The notes under the pieces are model-generated. The model was not told the DNA's origin and searched no databases. It saw nothing but the letters and a program-made list of their open reading frames with translations. The translations under genes were made by a program, and so were the position numbers. This document shows, in pieces, positions 8,989 to 18,458 of a stretch of 64,000 bases of DNA. Position 1 is the first letter of the stretch; every line of letters begins with the position of its first letter. Location of the stretch: NCBI RefSeq assembly GCF_036038375.1, contig NZ_CP107935.1:558001-622000 (forward strand), read 5' to 3'. The DNA comes from Streptomyces sp. NBC_00414. Lineage in GTDB: Bacteria > Actinomycetota > Actinomycetes > Streptomycetales > Streptomycetaceae.

Positions 8989-10269
8989 GTGCCTTCGGCT
9001 TCGGCGAACTACCGTACTCTGCTGCGCACTTCCGGTGCTGCGGCCTTCTTCCTGCCCGCGGCTGTCGGGCGTCTGGGCATCGCCATGACGGGGATCGGTA
9101 TCGTCTGGCTGGTGCACGCCCGCACCGGGTCGTACGGCGCCGCGGGTCTCGTCACCGGCGGGTTCGCTGTCGCGGATGCCGTCGCCGGGCCACAGATCGG
9201 GCGGCTTGTGGACCGGTTCGGGCAGACGCGGGTGCTTCCCTGCGCGCTGGGCGCACACGCCGGGGCTGTGGCGCTGCTGCTCGCCGACGCGGTTCCGGAC
9301 CTCGTCGCCGGAGTGCTCGTCGGGGCAACACTCCCCCAGCTCAGCGCCCTGTCCGCCGCCCGCTGGTCGGCACTGCTGTCCGGCGAACGGGCCGCCGCGC
9401 TGCCCACGGCGTTCGCCCTGGAGGCCCTCGCCAACGGCATGTCGTACCTGGCCGGTCCGGCCCTGATGAGCGCTCTCGGTGCGGCGGGCCACCCGGGCGC
9501 CGGGGTGCTGCTCGCCGCCGCGCTCGTCGTCGGCGGCGGGCTTGCCCTCGCCATTCAGCGCCGCACCGTGCCGCCCCTGACCGGCCACGCCGAACGCCTG
9601 CACGCCGGACGCGCCCTGCTCCGTTCCGCGTTCCTGCGGCAGGCCGCTCTCGGCCTCGCGCTGGGCGTGTTCTTCGGTGCGACGCAGGTGTCCGTCGCCG
9701 CTTACGCCGTCGGACGTGGCACTCCGGACATGGCAGCACTGCTCTACATCGCCTCCAACTGCACCAACCTGGTAGGTGGTTGGGCGTACGGAGCCTGGCG
9801 CCACGGCGGTTCACCCCGGCGCCGCCAGGCGGCGGCCACCGCCTGCCTCATGCTCGCGAGCCTTCCGCTGACCTTCATCGACGCACCTCTCGCGGTCGGC
9901 GCCACCCTCGCGTCGACCGGTCTCGCCGTGCCGGTCCTGCTGATCCTCTCCTCCGTCCTCACCGAGTCGTCGGTCCCCCGCGCCGTCCTCACCCAGGCGT
10001 TCACCTGGGGCAACTCCGCAAGCGCGGCAGGAACAGCAGGCGCCGCGGCGATCGCGGGTCGGGTGGTGGACACGGGCGGTGCGCACGGCGGTTTCGGTGT
10101 GGCGGCGGGAGCCGCGGTGGTGATGACGCTCCTGACGCTCGGCGGCCTGCGGGCCTCAACACCGGACGAGCCGAAGCGGACCGCAACCGCTGCCGCGCCC
10201 GTGGAAAGGACGGCGCCACCCCCGCCGCCCGCACGGCGGGATTCGTCCACGAACCGCGGGTCCCCCTGA
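8989..10269 (+). CDS. MFS transporter
   Basis: A 426-residue exporter-type MFS protein with 12 probable membrane segments, starting with AAAFFLPAAVGRLGIAMTGI. The inter-TM2/3 loop is QIGRLVDRFGQTRVLP. The GTG at 8989 is chosen because AAAGGG lies seven nt before it and the first helix follows soon after; upstream in-frame codons give an Arg/Pro-rich extension. The tail after residue 390 is Pro/Thr-rich. No regulator is adjacent, and the substrate is unknown. Confidence 0.85.
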   Translation: MPSASANYRTLLRTSGAAAFFLPAAVGRLGIAMTGIGIVWLVHARTGSYGAAGLVTGGFAVADAVAGPQIGRLVDRFGQTRVLPCALGAHAGAVALLLADAVPDLVAGVLVGATLPQLSALSAARWSALLSGERAAALPTAFALEALANGMSYLAGPALMSALGAAGHPGAGVLLAAALVVGGGLALAIQRRTVPPLTGHAERLHAGRALLRSAFLRQAALGLALGVFFGATQVSVAAYAVGRGTPDMAALLYIASNCTNLVGGWAYGAWRHGGSPRRRQAAATACLMLASLPLTFIDAPLAVGATLASTGLAVPVLLILSSVLTESSVPRAVLTQAFTWGNSASAAGTAGAAAIAGRVVDTGGAHGGFGVAAGAAVVMTLLTLGGLRASTPDEPKRTATAAAPVERTAPPPPPARRDSSTNRGSP

Positions 10270-10475
10270 GCTCCATGACCCGCGCTCCGCGACCCGCGAC
10301 GTGCGCCCAGCCTTTGCCGTACGTCGCCACTGCTGTCGCGCCGGTCTCGGCGGGGCGTGGTCACGTCGGGCGGATGGCGTACCGGGTGACACATCGACAC
10401 GTCGAGATGCCTGTCCGCCTGGGCAAGGACTCGTTGGGGTAGAACGTTCGGAAACCAACGAAAGGGGCGCGCCAA

Positions 10476-11012
10476 GTGGACGCCGGCGTCGCAGCGATAC
10501 TTGGCGCAGCGATCGGTGCTGCCGGCGGTGTGGGCGGCGGACTGCTCACCCTCAGCACGCAGCTCCGGAGTCTCGACGCTCAGCATCGCGCAGAGGAGAA
10601 GCGTTGGCTAGCGGATGTGCGCCGCGAGACCTATACAGGCTTCGCCGCCTGCGCGAAGCAGCTTTCCAATGCCGTCTGGAAGGCGTCCGATCTGCTTCAC
10701 GGTGCAGGCGGTGTCGAGGACTGGGAGAGCGCCCGCTCCGACGTGCACGACGCCTGGACTGAGTTCAGTGCCGCGGCAGCGGCGGTCACGATGGCCGGCC
10801 CGCACACTGCGGCTGCGGCCGCTGAGGATCTGCGAGAAGCTCTGCGGCAGTGGGAGCTGGTGACCGGCACCTGGATTCGAGCCGCGATCCAGCAGGGTAC
10901 TGGCCATCTAGCGGAGTACGACCGGCAATTCATGGCTGGGTTCGAGGCCAAGAAGCCTCTGGAGGTCGCGTTCCAGGTCGCCGCACGGCGGGCGTTGGGA
11001 ACCGACACCTGA
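10476..11012 (+). CDS. Hypothetical protein with N-terminal membrane anchor
   Basis: A 178-residue protein starting at GTG 10476 with AAAGGGG eight nt before it. Residues 4-27 form a Gly/Ala-rich hydrophobic segment (AAILGAAIGAAGGVGGGLLT) that could anchor the protein, followed by a charged helical body including AQHRAEEKRWLADVRRETY. The rest is predicted helical with Trp-rich contacts. I do not recognise a family. Its neighbours give no functional link. Confidence 0.7.
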   Translation: MDAGVAAILGAAIGAAGGVGGGLLTLSTQLRSLDAQHRAEEKRWLADVRRETYTGFAACAKQLSNAVWKASDLLHGAGGVEDWESARSDVHDAWTEFSAAAAAVTMAGPHTAAAAAEDLREALRQWELVTGTWIRAAIQQGTGHLAEYDRQFMAGFEAKKPLEVAFQVAARRALGTDT

Positions 11013-11083
11013 AGCGCCAGTTTCCGCGCTGCCACGCGGGCTTCCCCGCCCAGCCGTGTCCTGCGGAATTCGATGGCAGTCGC

Positions 11084-11089
11084 TAGTGT
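11084..11089 (+). promoter_or_regulatory. -10 box of a leaderless promoter
   Basis: TAGTGT ends six nt before ATG 11096 and matches TAnnnT; no Shine-Dalgarno is present upstream of the gene. Confidence 0.45.
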
Positions 11090-11095
11090 CGGCCC

Positions 11096-11515
11096 ATGTC
11101 CAGCCCTGGAGATGTGCCGCCGGAGACCCTGAACCGGTTGCGGTCGATCTGTCGGCAGCTGCCCGAGTCGTACGAGGAATCGGCCTGGATCGGGGTGCGA
11201 TGGCGTATTCGTACGCGGACGTTCGCCCATGTCTACGCGCCGGACGTGGATCGCCACCCGGTCTACGCCTCGTACGTACCCGCGGATCAGGAGCCGGTCG
11301 TGATGACCTTTCGGGCGCCCGTCGACGACCTGCTCGGCCTGACCGCCGGTGGGTTCCCGTTCTTCCGTGCCGACTGGGGTCACAACGTCGTCGTCGCCGT
11401 TCTGGGTGACCACACCGACTGGACCGAGCTTGCCGAGCTCATCACCGACAGCTACCGCGAGATGGCCCCGAAGTTCCTCGCCGCGCGGGTCCCCCTGCCG
11501 CCACCGATCAGCTGA
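11096..11515 (+). CDS. MmcQ/YjbR-like protein
   Basis: A 139-residue protein of the YjbR/MmcQ (CyaY-like fold) group. The pattern LRSICRQLPESYEESAWIGVRW followed by FAHVYAPD and a mid-protein VMTFRAP strand fits the family. Members are small cytoplasmic proteins often called DNA-binding, though their role is poorly established. The transcript is probably leaderless (-10 at 11084). It is followed by a convergent thioesterase gene. Function cannot be deduced further. Confidence 0.75.
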   Translation: MSSPGDVPPETLNRLRSICRQLPESYEESAWIGVRWRIRTRTFAHVYAPDVDRHPVYASYVPADQEPVVMTFRAPVDDLLGLTAGGFPFFRADWGHNVVVAVLGDHTDWTELAELITDSYREMAPKFLAARVPLPPPIS

Positions 11516-11704
11516 CCGGCGGGGGTACCGCACCGGCCCGTCCGCGCCGGTACCGGTGGGAACAGCGGTGCGTCGATGCGGAACTGCGCCGCGGAGCCGC
11601 CTGAAGGCACGTAGCGGGTGAGTCCGGTGCAGCCGGGGATCACATGAGGGTGGCAGTGGCGGCTTCGGCGGGCGCTGCCACGCGGCGGGAAGCCGGTGAT
11701 GGGC

Positions 11705-12169
11705 TCACTCGGTGGGCCGGTTCATGCGGATCAGGGTCTGCTGGCCGTTGGCGACCAGCTTCCGGACACCGTCGCCGTGGACGCCGTACACCTCGAACTG
11801 GCAGACGGTCAGGGTGCGTCCGGACTTCAGCACGGTGCCGACCGCCTGCAGGTGGTCGCCCGTCGCGGGCGCGATGAGGTTGATCTTGTACTCGACGGTG
11901 ACGACGTCCGAGTCCTCGTCGAACAGGGTGAGCGCCGCGTAGCCGCCGGCGCTGTCCGCGATGGCACTGGTGGCGCCGGCGTGAACGTAGCCGTGCTGCT
12001 GGGTCACCTCGGGGCGGGCCGGGAGCACGATGTGCACGCGGCCGGGGCCGATATGGGCGAGGCGTGCGCCGAGGTGCCCCATCAATCCCTGCCGGTCGAA
12101 ACTGTCCTGGATCCGCTTCTGGACCGAAGGGCTCGCCTGCTCCAGCTGCGCCTGGTCTTCCACGTACAT
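11705..12169 (-). CDS. PaaI family hotdog thioesterase
   Basis: A 154-residue acyl-CoA thioesterase of the PaaI/4HBT group. The motif QQHGYVHAGATSAIADSAGG (residues 57-76) is the family signature, with the catalytic acidic residue and the HAG turn. AAGGAGAA lies just before ATG 12169. The enzyme likely hydrolyses aryl- or medium-chain acyl-CoA in the cytoplasm. It lies downstream of the Imm1-like gene on the same strand with a 155-bp gap, so shared transcription is possible but not required. Confidence 0.88.
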   Translation of the reverse strand: MYVEDQAQLEQASPSVQKRIQDSFDRQGLMGHLGARLAHIGPGRVHIVLPARPEVTQQHGYVHAGATSAIADSAGGYAALTLFDEDSDVVTVEYKINLIAPATGDHLQAVGTVLKSGRTLTVCQFEVYGVHGDGVRKLVANGQQTLIRMNRPTE

Positions 12170-12324
12170 GTTCTCCTTCGTGTCCGTGCCGGGTGGAGCG
12201 GAGCGCGTTCCTCGGCAGGCCAGGCGTTCCGCCAACGGGAACCCGCCGATGGCGAGCATCATGGCACCGCTGGTCCGGATGACGGCCCGGGCGGCCGAGG
12301 GCCGTCCGCCGCCCGCGTCAGCGT

Positions 12325-12734
<410 letters not shown>

Positions 12735-12738
<4 letters not shown>

Positions 12739-13806
12739 ACAGCGCCCTCTTCCGCCGAGTGAGGTTCCTGTCCGCTCCGGGGAAGCGTGATCGTGAAGGT
12801 CGCGCCGCGTCCGGGCGTGCTCCCAGTCGACAGCATGCCGCCATGCGCTTCGGTGAGTTTTCGGGCGATGGACAGGCCCAGACCGCTGCCGCCTGTCCTG
12901 CGGTTGCGGGACTTCTCCGATCGCCAGAATCGTTCGAAGACGTAAGGCAGGTCCTCCTCCGCGATACCGGCGCCGGTGTCGGTCACCTCGATGACGGCCG
13001 TGGCATCGTCCCCGCTCGCCCGGATGGTGACCCGGCCGCCGGGCGGCGTGTGGCGGACGGCGTTGGAGACGAGGTTGCCGACGATCTGACGCAGCCGCAG
13101 CGGGTCGGCCCACAGGTCCGGTCGGCCCGCGCTGTCGACCAGCAGCGTGACCCCCGCCTTCTCCGCCGCGGCACGGTGGGCGGCCACAACGTGCCGCAGT
13201 ACGGCCTCGGCCAGGATCTGTTCCGCGTACAGCCGCAAGGTGCCCGCGTCGGCGGCGGCGAGGTCCTGCAGGTCGTCGATGACGTGCTGAAGCAGCAGGA
13301 CCTCTTCGAGGAGGGAGTCCGTCAGGTGCTGGTCCGCCTCGATGACGCCGTCCTGGGTCGCCTCCAGGGCGCTGCGGATGGTGCTCAGCGGAGTGCGCAG
13401 CTCGTGGGCGATGTCGCTGACCATGACCTTGCGTTGCTGTTCGGTGCGTGCCCGGTGCTCGGAGAGTTCGTTGAACGCCGCCGTGAGCCGGCCGATCTCG
13501 TCGTGCCGGGCGACCGGTACCGGAGGCAGGTGTTCGTCGCGGCCCTGCGCCGCCCTGGTCAGGGCTCGCAACGGGCGGACCAGGTGGATGCCGGTCACGA
13601 CGGTGACGAACACGGCGATCAGCAGGACCACCGCGGTGACGACGAGTGTCCGCGGGGCGTTGGCCGGCGAGAGGTCGAAGGGCGCGGCGGCCGAGCCGGA
13701 GGTGTCGCTGACGTACAGGAGCGCCGAGGGGGCGACGTAGGGGGCATGTCCACCGACTCCTCGGGCAGGAGTAGCTGCCCGACACGGTCGATCCCGGCCT
13801 GCCGGG
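12735..13806 (-). pseudogene. Sensor histidine kinase remnant, 5'-truncated and frameshifted
   Basis: The C-terminal two thirds of a membrane sensor kinase remain: a transmembrane segment (VVLLIAVFVTVVTGIHLV), HAMP linker, HisKA with VSDIAHELRTPLSTIR, and HATPase_c with N box VGNLVSNAVRHTPPGG and DTGAGI and GGSGLGLSIA boxes. Upstream, residues resembling the end of the extracellular sensor (VGQLLLPEESVD, then PYVAPSALLYVSDTSG) lie in two frames split at a run of five bases at 13740-13744; one extra base would rejoin them. Homology stops near 13806 at the permease remnant. GTG 13631 could still allow a kinase core of 298 residues. No response regulator is adjacent. Confidence 0.7.
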
Positions 13807-13807
13807 C

Positions 13808-14251
13808 GTGATCATGGTCAGCCGCCCCTCGGACGCCCTCACCGCGAAACGCGACACCCAGACCACCTTCTCCGCCCTCTTCCTCGGCCTTGCCGGAGTG
13901 GCCTTGGTGGTCGGCGGGGTCGGCGTGGCCAACACCATGGTCGTCTCGGTGCTCGAACGGCGGCGCGAGATCGGTCTGCGGCGGGCCCTCGGCGCCACTC
14001 GCGGCCACATCCGGCTGCAGTTCCTCACCGAATCCGTCGCCCTGTCCACGCTCGGCGGCCTGGCCGGCACCCTGCTCGGCGTCCTGACCACCGTCGCCTA
14101 CGCCGCGTACCAGCACTGGCCCCTGGTCATCCCGCCGACCGCGGTGTTCGGCGGCGTCGCGGGGACCGTCCTGGTGGGAGTGATCGCCGGGCTGTACCCC
14201 TCCCTGCGCGCCGCACGCCTGTCCCCGACCGAGGCACTCGCCTCGGCATGA
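13808..14251 (+). pseudogene. MacB/FtsX-type ABC permease remnant, C-terminal part only
   Basis: About 147 residues corresponding to the last third of a MacB-like ABC permease: SRPSDALTAK, then three membrane helices with the family segment VVSVLERRREIGLRRALGAT and the end LRAARLSPTEALASA. Full-length members have about 400 residues, and no start, ribosome site or ATPase gene is present; a stop precedes the homologous part at 13772. It abuts the 5'-truncated kinase in opposite orientation, which indicates a deletion between formerly divergent genes. Confidence 0.75.
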
Positions 14252-14281
14252 AGCCCGGACGGACCCCATGATCCCGGCTCA

Positions 14282-14334
14282 CCCCCGCTCCCGGCCCCCT
14301 TCCGATGCCTCGCCCCCGCTCCCGGCCCCCTTCC
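14282..14334. repeat. 22-bp direct repeat
   Basis: Two perfect copies (14282-14303 and 14313-14334) of a C-rich unit beginning CCCCCGCTCCCGG, placed just before the ribosome site of the lipoprotein gene. Possibly part of its leader. Confidence 0.85.
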
Positions 14335-14367
14335 ATTGCCCCTGCCCTCGCAGAGAAACCAGGAGAC

Positions 14368-14982
14368 ATGAATCCTCACCGCTTCCAGCCCGACACCCGG
14401 CCACGGCCCCGGATCCGGCGGGTACCGGTCCTCCTCGTACCGGCCACGGCGGTGCTCGCGCTCGCCACCCTCACCGCGTGCGGCGGTGACGCCGACTCCG
14501 GCACGGACGTGGCATCCGTCATCGAGACGGGGACCGCATCGTCCGCGAAAGCGCGGGAGAAGCAGGCCCAGGACCCCGAGGCCGGACGGCCCCAACTTCG
14601 CCTGGACACGAGCGAAGAGGAGGAGACCCGCCTGTTCAACGTCTGGTCGGCCTGCGTCCATGAGCACGGTGTGCCCCAGCAGAGCATCGTCAAGGACGGC
14701 AAGAACGTCCCCGACCAGTCCCACCGCGCCTTTCCCAAGGCGTCCAAGGCGTGCATCAGCAAGCTGCCTCTCGGTCCGCCCGAGCTGGACCGCGCGAAGA
14801 ACCCGCACTACATGGACGACTTCCGGGCCGAGATCGCCTGCATGCACAAGGCCGGTGTCAAGGTGAAGCCGATGGCCGACGGAGAGGGCTACAGCTGGCC
14901 CGCGGGCGAGATCGACGTGCCCAACCTGCCGGAACTGGAGAAGCGCTGCCGCATCGAGGCGTTCAGCGACAAGGACGAGTGA
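14368..14982 (+). CDS. Secreted lipoprotein
   Basis: A 204-residue predicted lipoprotein. The signal peptide has an Arg-rich start, the hydrophobic core VLLVPATAVLALATL and lipobox LTAC before GGDADSG. The mature part contains four Cys (SACVHEH, SKACISK, IACMHKA, KRCRIE), probably two disulfides, and a conserved-looking charged core. AGGAG precedes ATG 14368. Proteins of this kind often sit beside MacB-type export systems in streptomycetes, so it may be the surviving member of the decayed transporter locus upstream. Function unknown. Confidence 0.82.
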   Translation: MNPHRFQPDTRPRPRIRRVPVLLVPATAVLALATLTACGGDADSGTDVASVIETGTASSAKAREKQAQDPEAGRPQLRLDTSEEEETRLFNVWSACVHEHGVPQQSIVKDGKNVPDQSHRAFPKASKACISKLPLGPPELDRAKNPHYMDDFRAEIACMHKAGVKVKPMADGEGYSWPAGEIDVPNLPELEKRCRIEAFSDKDE

Positions 14983-15051
14983 CGAGCCCGAGCCGCTCAC
15001 GGCGCCATGCCTCGTGACACGGGCTTGGCGCCCCCGGCGACCCGCCGTCGT

Positions 15052-15678
15052 TCAGTCCTGTCCCCGTACCGGTGTCGGTGCCGATGCCAGTCCCCGGCGC
15101 CAGAGTTCGGTGACATGCGTCCGTAGCCGTTCCGTGTCGACGCGGCTGGGGTCGATCAGCCGTTGCATGCCGATCCCGCGGAGTTGCGCGACGACGGCGA
15201 TCGCTGTCTCGTCGGGTGCCACGCCAGGGTGAATCGTGCCGTCGGCGATCCCGGCGACGAGATCCTCGTACAGGTCCGCGTGGAACGCCTCGTTGCGCTC
15301 ACGAAAGAGCTGAGTCAGTTCCGATGCGGTCGCGGACTCGGCCCACAGTTTGAGGAAGACCCTGTTCAGCACACCCATACGGCCGAGTCCGCCGATGTAT
15401 CCGTCGATCAGCCGCAGGAGGCGGTCCAGTCCGGGCGGCAGGCCTTCCAGTCCGGGTACGAATCCGGCCTGGGCCGAGCGTGCCAGGCGTTCGACGAGCG
15501 CCTGCTTCGACCCGAAGTGGTGGGTCGCGAGCCCGCGGCTGTAACCGGCGCGCTCCCCCACGCCGGCCAGCGTCAGCGCGCGGACTCCCTGCTCGTCGAC
15601 CAACTCGGCGGCAGCCGTGAGCAGAGCGGCTTCGGCCTCTTCACGGCGTTGCTTCTGGGTGCGGGGGGCGGTGGTCAT
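15052..15678 (-). CDS. TetR family regulator
   Basis: A 208-residue repressor. HTH residues about 12-58 include LTLAGVGERAGYSRGLATHH and FGSKQALVERL. The -10 box TAGAGT ends seven nt before the ATG, suggesting a leaderless transcript, and the palindrome at 15698-15719 covers the region just upstream, so autoregulation is likely. It is divergent from a second TetR gene, which may be its target. The ligand is unknown. Confidence 0.88.
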   Translation of the reverse strand: MTTAPRTQKQRREEAEAALLTAAAELVDEQGVRALTLAGVGERAGYSRGLATHHFGSKQALVERLARSAQAGFVPGLEGLPPGLDRLLRLIDGYIGGLGRMGVLNRVFLKLWAESATASELTQLFRERNEAFHADLYEDLVAGIADGTIHPGVAPDETAIAVVAQLRGIGMQRLIDPSRVDTERLRTHVTELWRRGLASAPTPVRGQD

Positions 15679-15685
15679 GGAGCGG

Positions 15686-15719
15686 ACTCTACAAGAAACT
15701 TGTCATACGACCAACAAGT
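15686..15719 (-). promoter_or_regulatory. TetR promoter and operator
   Basis: ACTTGT-N10-ACAAGT (15698-15719) is a perfect inverted repeat between the two divergent TetR genes. On the minus strand TTGGTC (-35, 15709-15714), 17 nt and TAGAGT (-10, 15686-15691) form a promoter seven nt before the ATG at 15678; the operator covers its -35 and spacer. Confidence 0.6.
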
Positions 15720-15785
15720 GCATAAGAATGGCGGCGTCGGCGGCCCGAAGGCAGGCAGGCCGCAGACCGGAACGGAAGGCATCGG

Positions 15786-16346
15786 ATGATGCGAACCCCT
15801 CGACGCGCGCCGCGATCCGACGCTCTGGAGAACCGCGCCCGCATCATCGAGACCGCGCACGCCGCCTTCACCGGCGACCCCTCGGCAAGCCTCCAGGCGA
15901 TCGCCAGGGCGGCCGGAGTCGGCCAGGGAACCATGTACCGGCACTTCCCCGACCGCGAGGCCCTGCTACTGGCCGTCTACCGCGAGGAGTTGGAAGTGCT
16001 CGCCGCCGCCGCTCCGCTCCTGCTGGACGAGTACGGGCCGGTGGAAGCCCTCCGTCTCTGGTTCGAGCGCCTTGGCGCGGACGGTCGCCCCACCGGCGGA
16101 ACGTCCTTGGCGGTGGAGGCCGCCACCCGCGCCGGCCGGCTCCACCCGCCGATCATCGCCGCCCTGGACCTGCTGCTCAACGCGGGGAAGGCGGCGCGGC
16201 AGGTGCGAGCGGACGCCGAAGCGGAAGAGGTCCTGCTCCTGGGGTCCTTCCTCTGGAGGGCCGACTGCGGACCTTCCTGCCCGGAACGCAGCCGGCGGAT
16301 GCTCACCGTGATCATCGACGGTCTGCGCGCCGACGCGCACCGCTGA
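15786..16346 (+). CDS. TetR family regulator
   Basis: A 186-residue repressor. HTH: RARIIETAHAAFTGDPSASL then QAIARAAGVGQGTMYRHFPD, a classic TetR recognition helix. The first of two adjacent ATG codons (15786) is used, with GGAAGG seven nt upstream. The C-terminal domain contains a PEALRLWF-like segment and a final SRRMLTVIIDGLRAD helix. It is divergent from another TetR gene with a shared palindrome, so the two may form a small regulatory circuit. Target genes are unknown. Confidence 0.88.
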   Translation: MMRTPRRAPRSDALENRARIIETAHAAFTGDPSASLQAIARAAGVGQGTMYRHFPDREALLLAVYREELEVLAAAAPLLLDEYGPVEALRLWFERLGADGRPTGGTSLAVEAATRAGRLHPPIIAALDLLLNAGKAARQVRADAEAEEVLLLGSFLWRADCGPSCPERSRRMLTVIIDGLRADAHR

Positions 16347-16391
16347 GGCCGCTCCCTACGGGGTGACCTCGTCCTACGAAGTGACCTGGCC

Positions 16392-16862
16392 CTACGGGCC
16401 GACCCGGTCGGAGGCCGGCCAGAGGTAGGGCAGGTCGTCGGGAACGTCCGGGAAGAACGGCGTATACGCCTCCGGCGCCTTGCGCACCAGCGCCGACTGG
16501 TGGCTGCGATGGAAAACGGGGTCCCCCAGCCAGGGCGGCAGCTCCCCGTCGTCGGCGAGCTGCTCCTGGACACGTACGGCGGCCCCGGGTCGGAACGACG
16601 CGAAGTCGGTGGCGAGCGTGGTGGCGCAGGTGTCCGCGCGGCCCTCCGCCACCCACATGGCGCACACGTCCAGGCCGTAGCGGACCAGTGCCTCCTCGTA
16701 GCCGATCCACATACGGACCGCCGGATGGTGCCGCCATCCGTAGCCGGGCACGGTCAGGCCGCGAAGCACCTGAAGGGCCTCGACCCGCTGCTTGCCCAGG
16801 CGTGCCTGGTCCAGGACGGCCGCGGACCGCGTGAAGTCGGGGTACGGAAGAAAAGTCTGCAC
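16392..16862 (-). CDS. MSMEG_6728 family protein (DenV-like)
   Basis: A 156-residue protein with the N-terminal signature QTFLPYPDF and DQARLGKQRVEALQVLRGL, followed by WRHHPAVRMWIGYEEAL and a C-terminal PWLGDPVFHRSHQSALVRK. This matches the MSMEG_6728 family, which is related to pyrimidine-dimer DNA glycosylases, so a role in DNA base repair is plausible but not shown. Start is GTG 16862; the upstream context (TAGGCA six nt before) is a poor -10. It converges with the TetR gene and is divergent from the oxidoreductase. Confidence 0.78.
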   Translation of the reverse strand: MQTFLPYPDFTRSAAVLDQARLGKQRVEALQVLRGLTVPGYGWRHHPAVRMWIGYEEALVRYGLDVCAMWVAEGRADTCATTLATDFASFRPGAAVRVQEQLADDGELPPWLGDPVFHRSHQSALVRKAPEAYTPFFPDVPDDLPYLWPASDRVGP

Positions 16863-17127
16863 GCCCCATGCCTACCGCGGCCGCCCCCTTCCCATACTGG
16901 TTCCAAACGGGCGATTGCCTCGCCCGAGCCGGTGAGCCCGACGCGAAGATCGGTTGTGGAATCCGTGTACGCGGGTACCGGGGGTAGGCGGCGTCGGGGT
17001 GGCAGCGACGGTCACGTCGGCGGGTCCCGTGCGGCACGTCGCACACCGCTCGCCGCGTGTCCGTACTTCGAGCGCCACATGTCGCGTAACGCATTCGTAT
17101 GTCGCATGTCTAACAGGGAGAGTGCCC

Positions 17128-18402
17128 ATGCCCGCTACTCGCGGTGGACCGGATGTCCTGGTGGTCGGCGGGGGCCTCGCCGGGCTGGCCTGCGCTCGCG
17201 ATCTGGTGGATGTCGGTCTCGACGTGAAAGTGCTGGAGGCGTCCGACGAGGTGGGCGGGCGCATGCGGTCGGACCGGCATGAGGGCTTCGTCGTCGATCG
17301 CGGCTTCCAGGTCTTCAACACCGCCTACCCGCAGGTCCGCCGTCGGCTGCCGCTGCGGGAACTGCGGCTGAGGCCCTTCACCCCGGGCGTCCTCGTGCAC
17401 ACCGACGACGGGCCGCTGCGCTTCAGCGACCCGACCCGCAGGCCGCACAGGCCGTCCGAGCCGTCCAGGTCCCGCAGCCTTCGCGACCTGCGTCCCGGAC
17501 ACCTCGCGGGCACCCGCGACCTCATCGCGCTGGGCGCCCTGTCGGCCCGGGACATGTTCGCGCCCGTCCGGCTGCTCAAACGCGAACGCGCCGAGGAGCG
17601 CACCACCCGGACCGCGCTCGCTGCGGCCGGTTTCTCCGAGGAGTTCGTGGAGCGCTTCTTCCGGCCCTTCCTCTCCGGCGTCTTCCTGGAGGACGAGCTG
17701 GAGACCTCGGAGCGCGTCTTCCACCTCGTCTGGCGCAGCATGCTGCGCGGCACGCTGTGTCTGCCGGGCGAGGGCATCGGAGCGGTGCCGCGCGCGCTCG
17801 CCGCGGCGCTCCCCCGGGCGACCGTCCGTCTGGGCACCCCGGTCGCCCGGCTCACGGACAACGGCGTCGAACTGGACACGGGCGCCGAACTCCCGGCCCG
17901 CGCCGTGGTGGTGGCCACCGGCCCCGGTCCGGCCGCCCGTCTGCTGCCGGGGCTGGACGTGCCCGAGTACCGCGTGGTGACGACGTACTACCACGCCGCG
18001 ACACGGTCCCCGCTCGCCGAGCCCACCCTTCTCACCGACACCCGAAGGCGTTTCCTGAACTCCTGTGTCCTCAGCGAGGTCGTCCCCTCCTACGCACCCG
18101 TGGGCATGTCCCTGATCGCCACCTCGGTGCTCGGTGAGGACGGGGAGGGCCGCGAACCGGAGGTCCGGAAGGCACTGGCCGACGCGTACGGCGTCGACAC
18201 CGGCGGCTGGGACCTGGTGACCGTGCGTACCGTGCCCGACGCACTGCCCGTCATGGCGCCCCCGCAGCCTCTCAGCCGTGCCGCCCGGGTCGCACCCGGA
18301 CGGTACGTGTGCGGGGACCACCGGGCCACCGGATCGGTGCAGGGAGCACTGGCGTCGGGCTCCCGCGCGGCCCGCGCGGTGGCCCGGGACCTCGGCCGGT
18401 AG
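17128..18402 (+). CDS. FAD-dependent amine oxidase-like oxidoreductase
   Basis: A 424-residue flavoprotein of the NAD(P)-binding/amine-oxidase-like group. The Rossmann motif VLVVGGGLAGLACARDL lies at residues 10-26, EASDEVGGRMRS follows at about 38-49, and the C-terminal GRYVCGDHRATGSVQGALASG is the second FAD contact. It resembles phytoene-desaturase or protoporphyrinogen-oxidase-like enzymes, but the substrate is unknown. AGGGAG lies seven nt before ATG 17128. It stands alone. The 265 bp upstream hold no gene. Confidence 0.85.
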   Translation: MPATRGGPDVLVVGGGLAGLACARDLVDVGLDVKVLEASDEVGGRMRSDRHEGFVVDRGFQVFNTAYPQVRRRLPLRELRLRPFTPGVLVHTDDGPLRFSDPTRRPHRPSEPSRSRSLRDLRPGHLAGTRDLIALGALSARDMFAPVRLLKRERAEERTTRTALAAAGFSEEFVERFFRPFLSGVFLEDELETSERVFHLVWRSMLRGTLCLPGEGIGAVPRALAAALPRATVRLGTPVARLTDNGVELDTGAELPARAVVVATGPGPAARLLPGLDVPEYRVVTTYYHAATRSPLAEPTLLTDTRRRFLNSCVLSEVVPSYAPVGMSLIATSVLGEDGEGREPEVRKALADAYGVDTGGWDLVTVRTVPDALPVMAPPQPLSRAARVAPGRYVCGDHRATGSVQGALASGSRAARAVARDLGR

Positions 18403-18458
18403 CCCGTCGTCGCACAGCCACCCGCGGCGCCCCGCGCAACCGCTCGCCGAAGCGTCCC

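Noticed and set aside
16952..16978. Possible sigma-B-type promoter (GGTT, then GGGTAC) before the oxidoreductase gene.
   Set aside because: The spacing is 17 nt, longer than the usual 14-16, and it lies 150 bp from the start; too weak to call.
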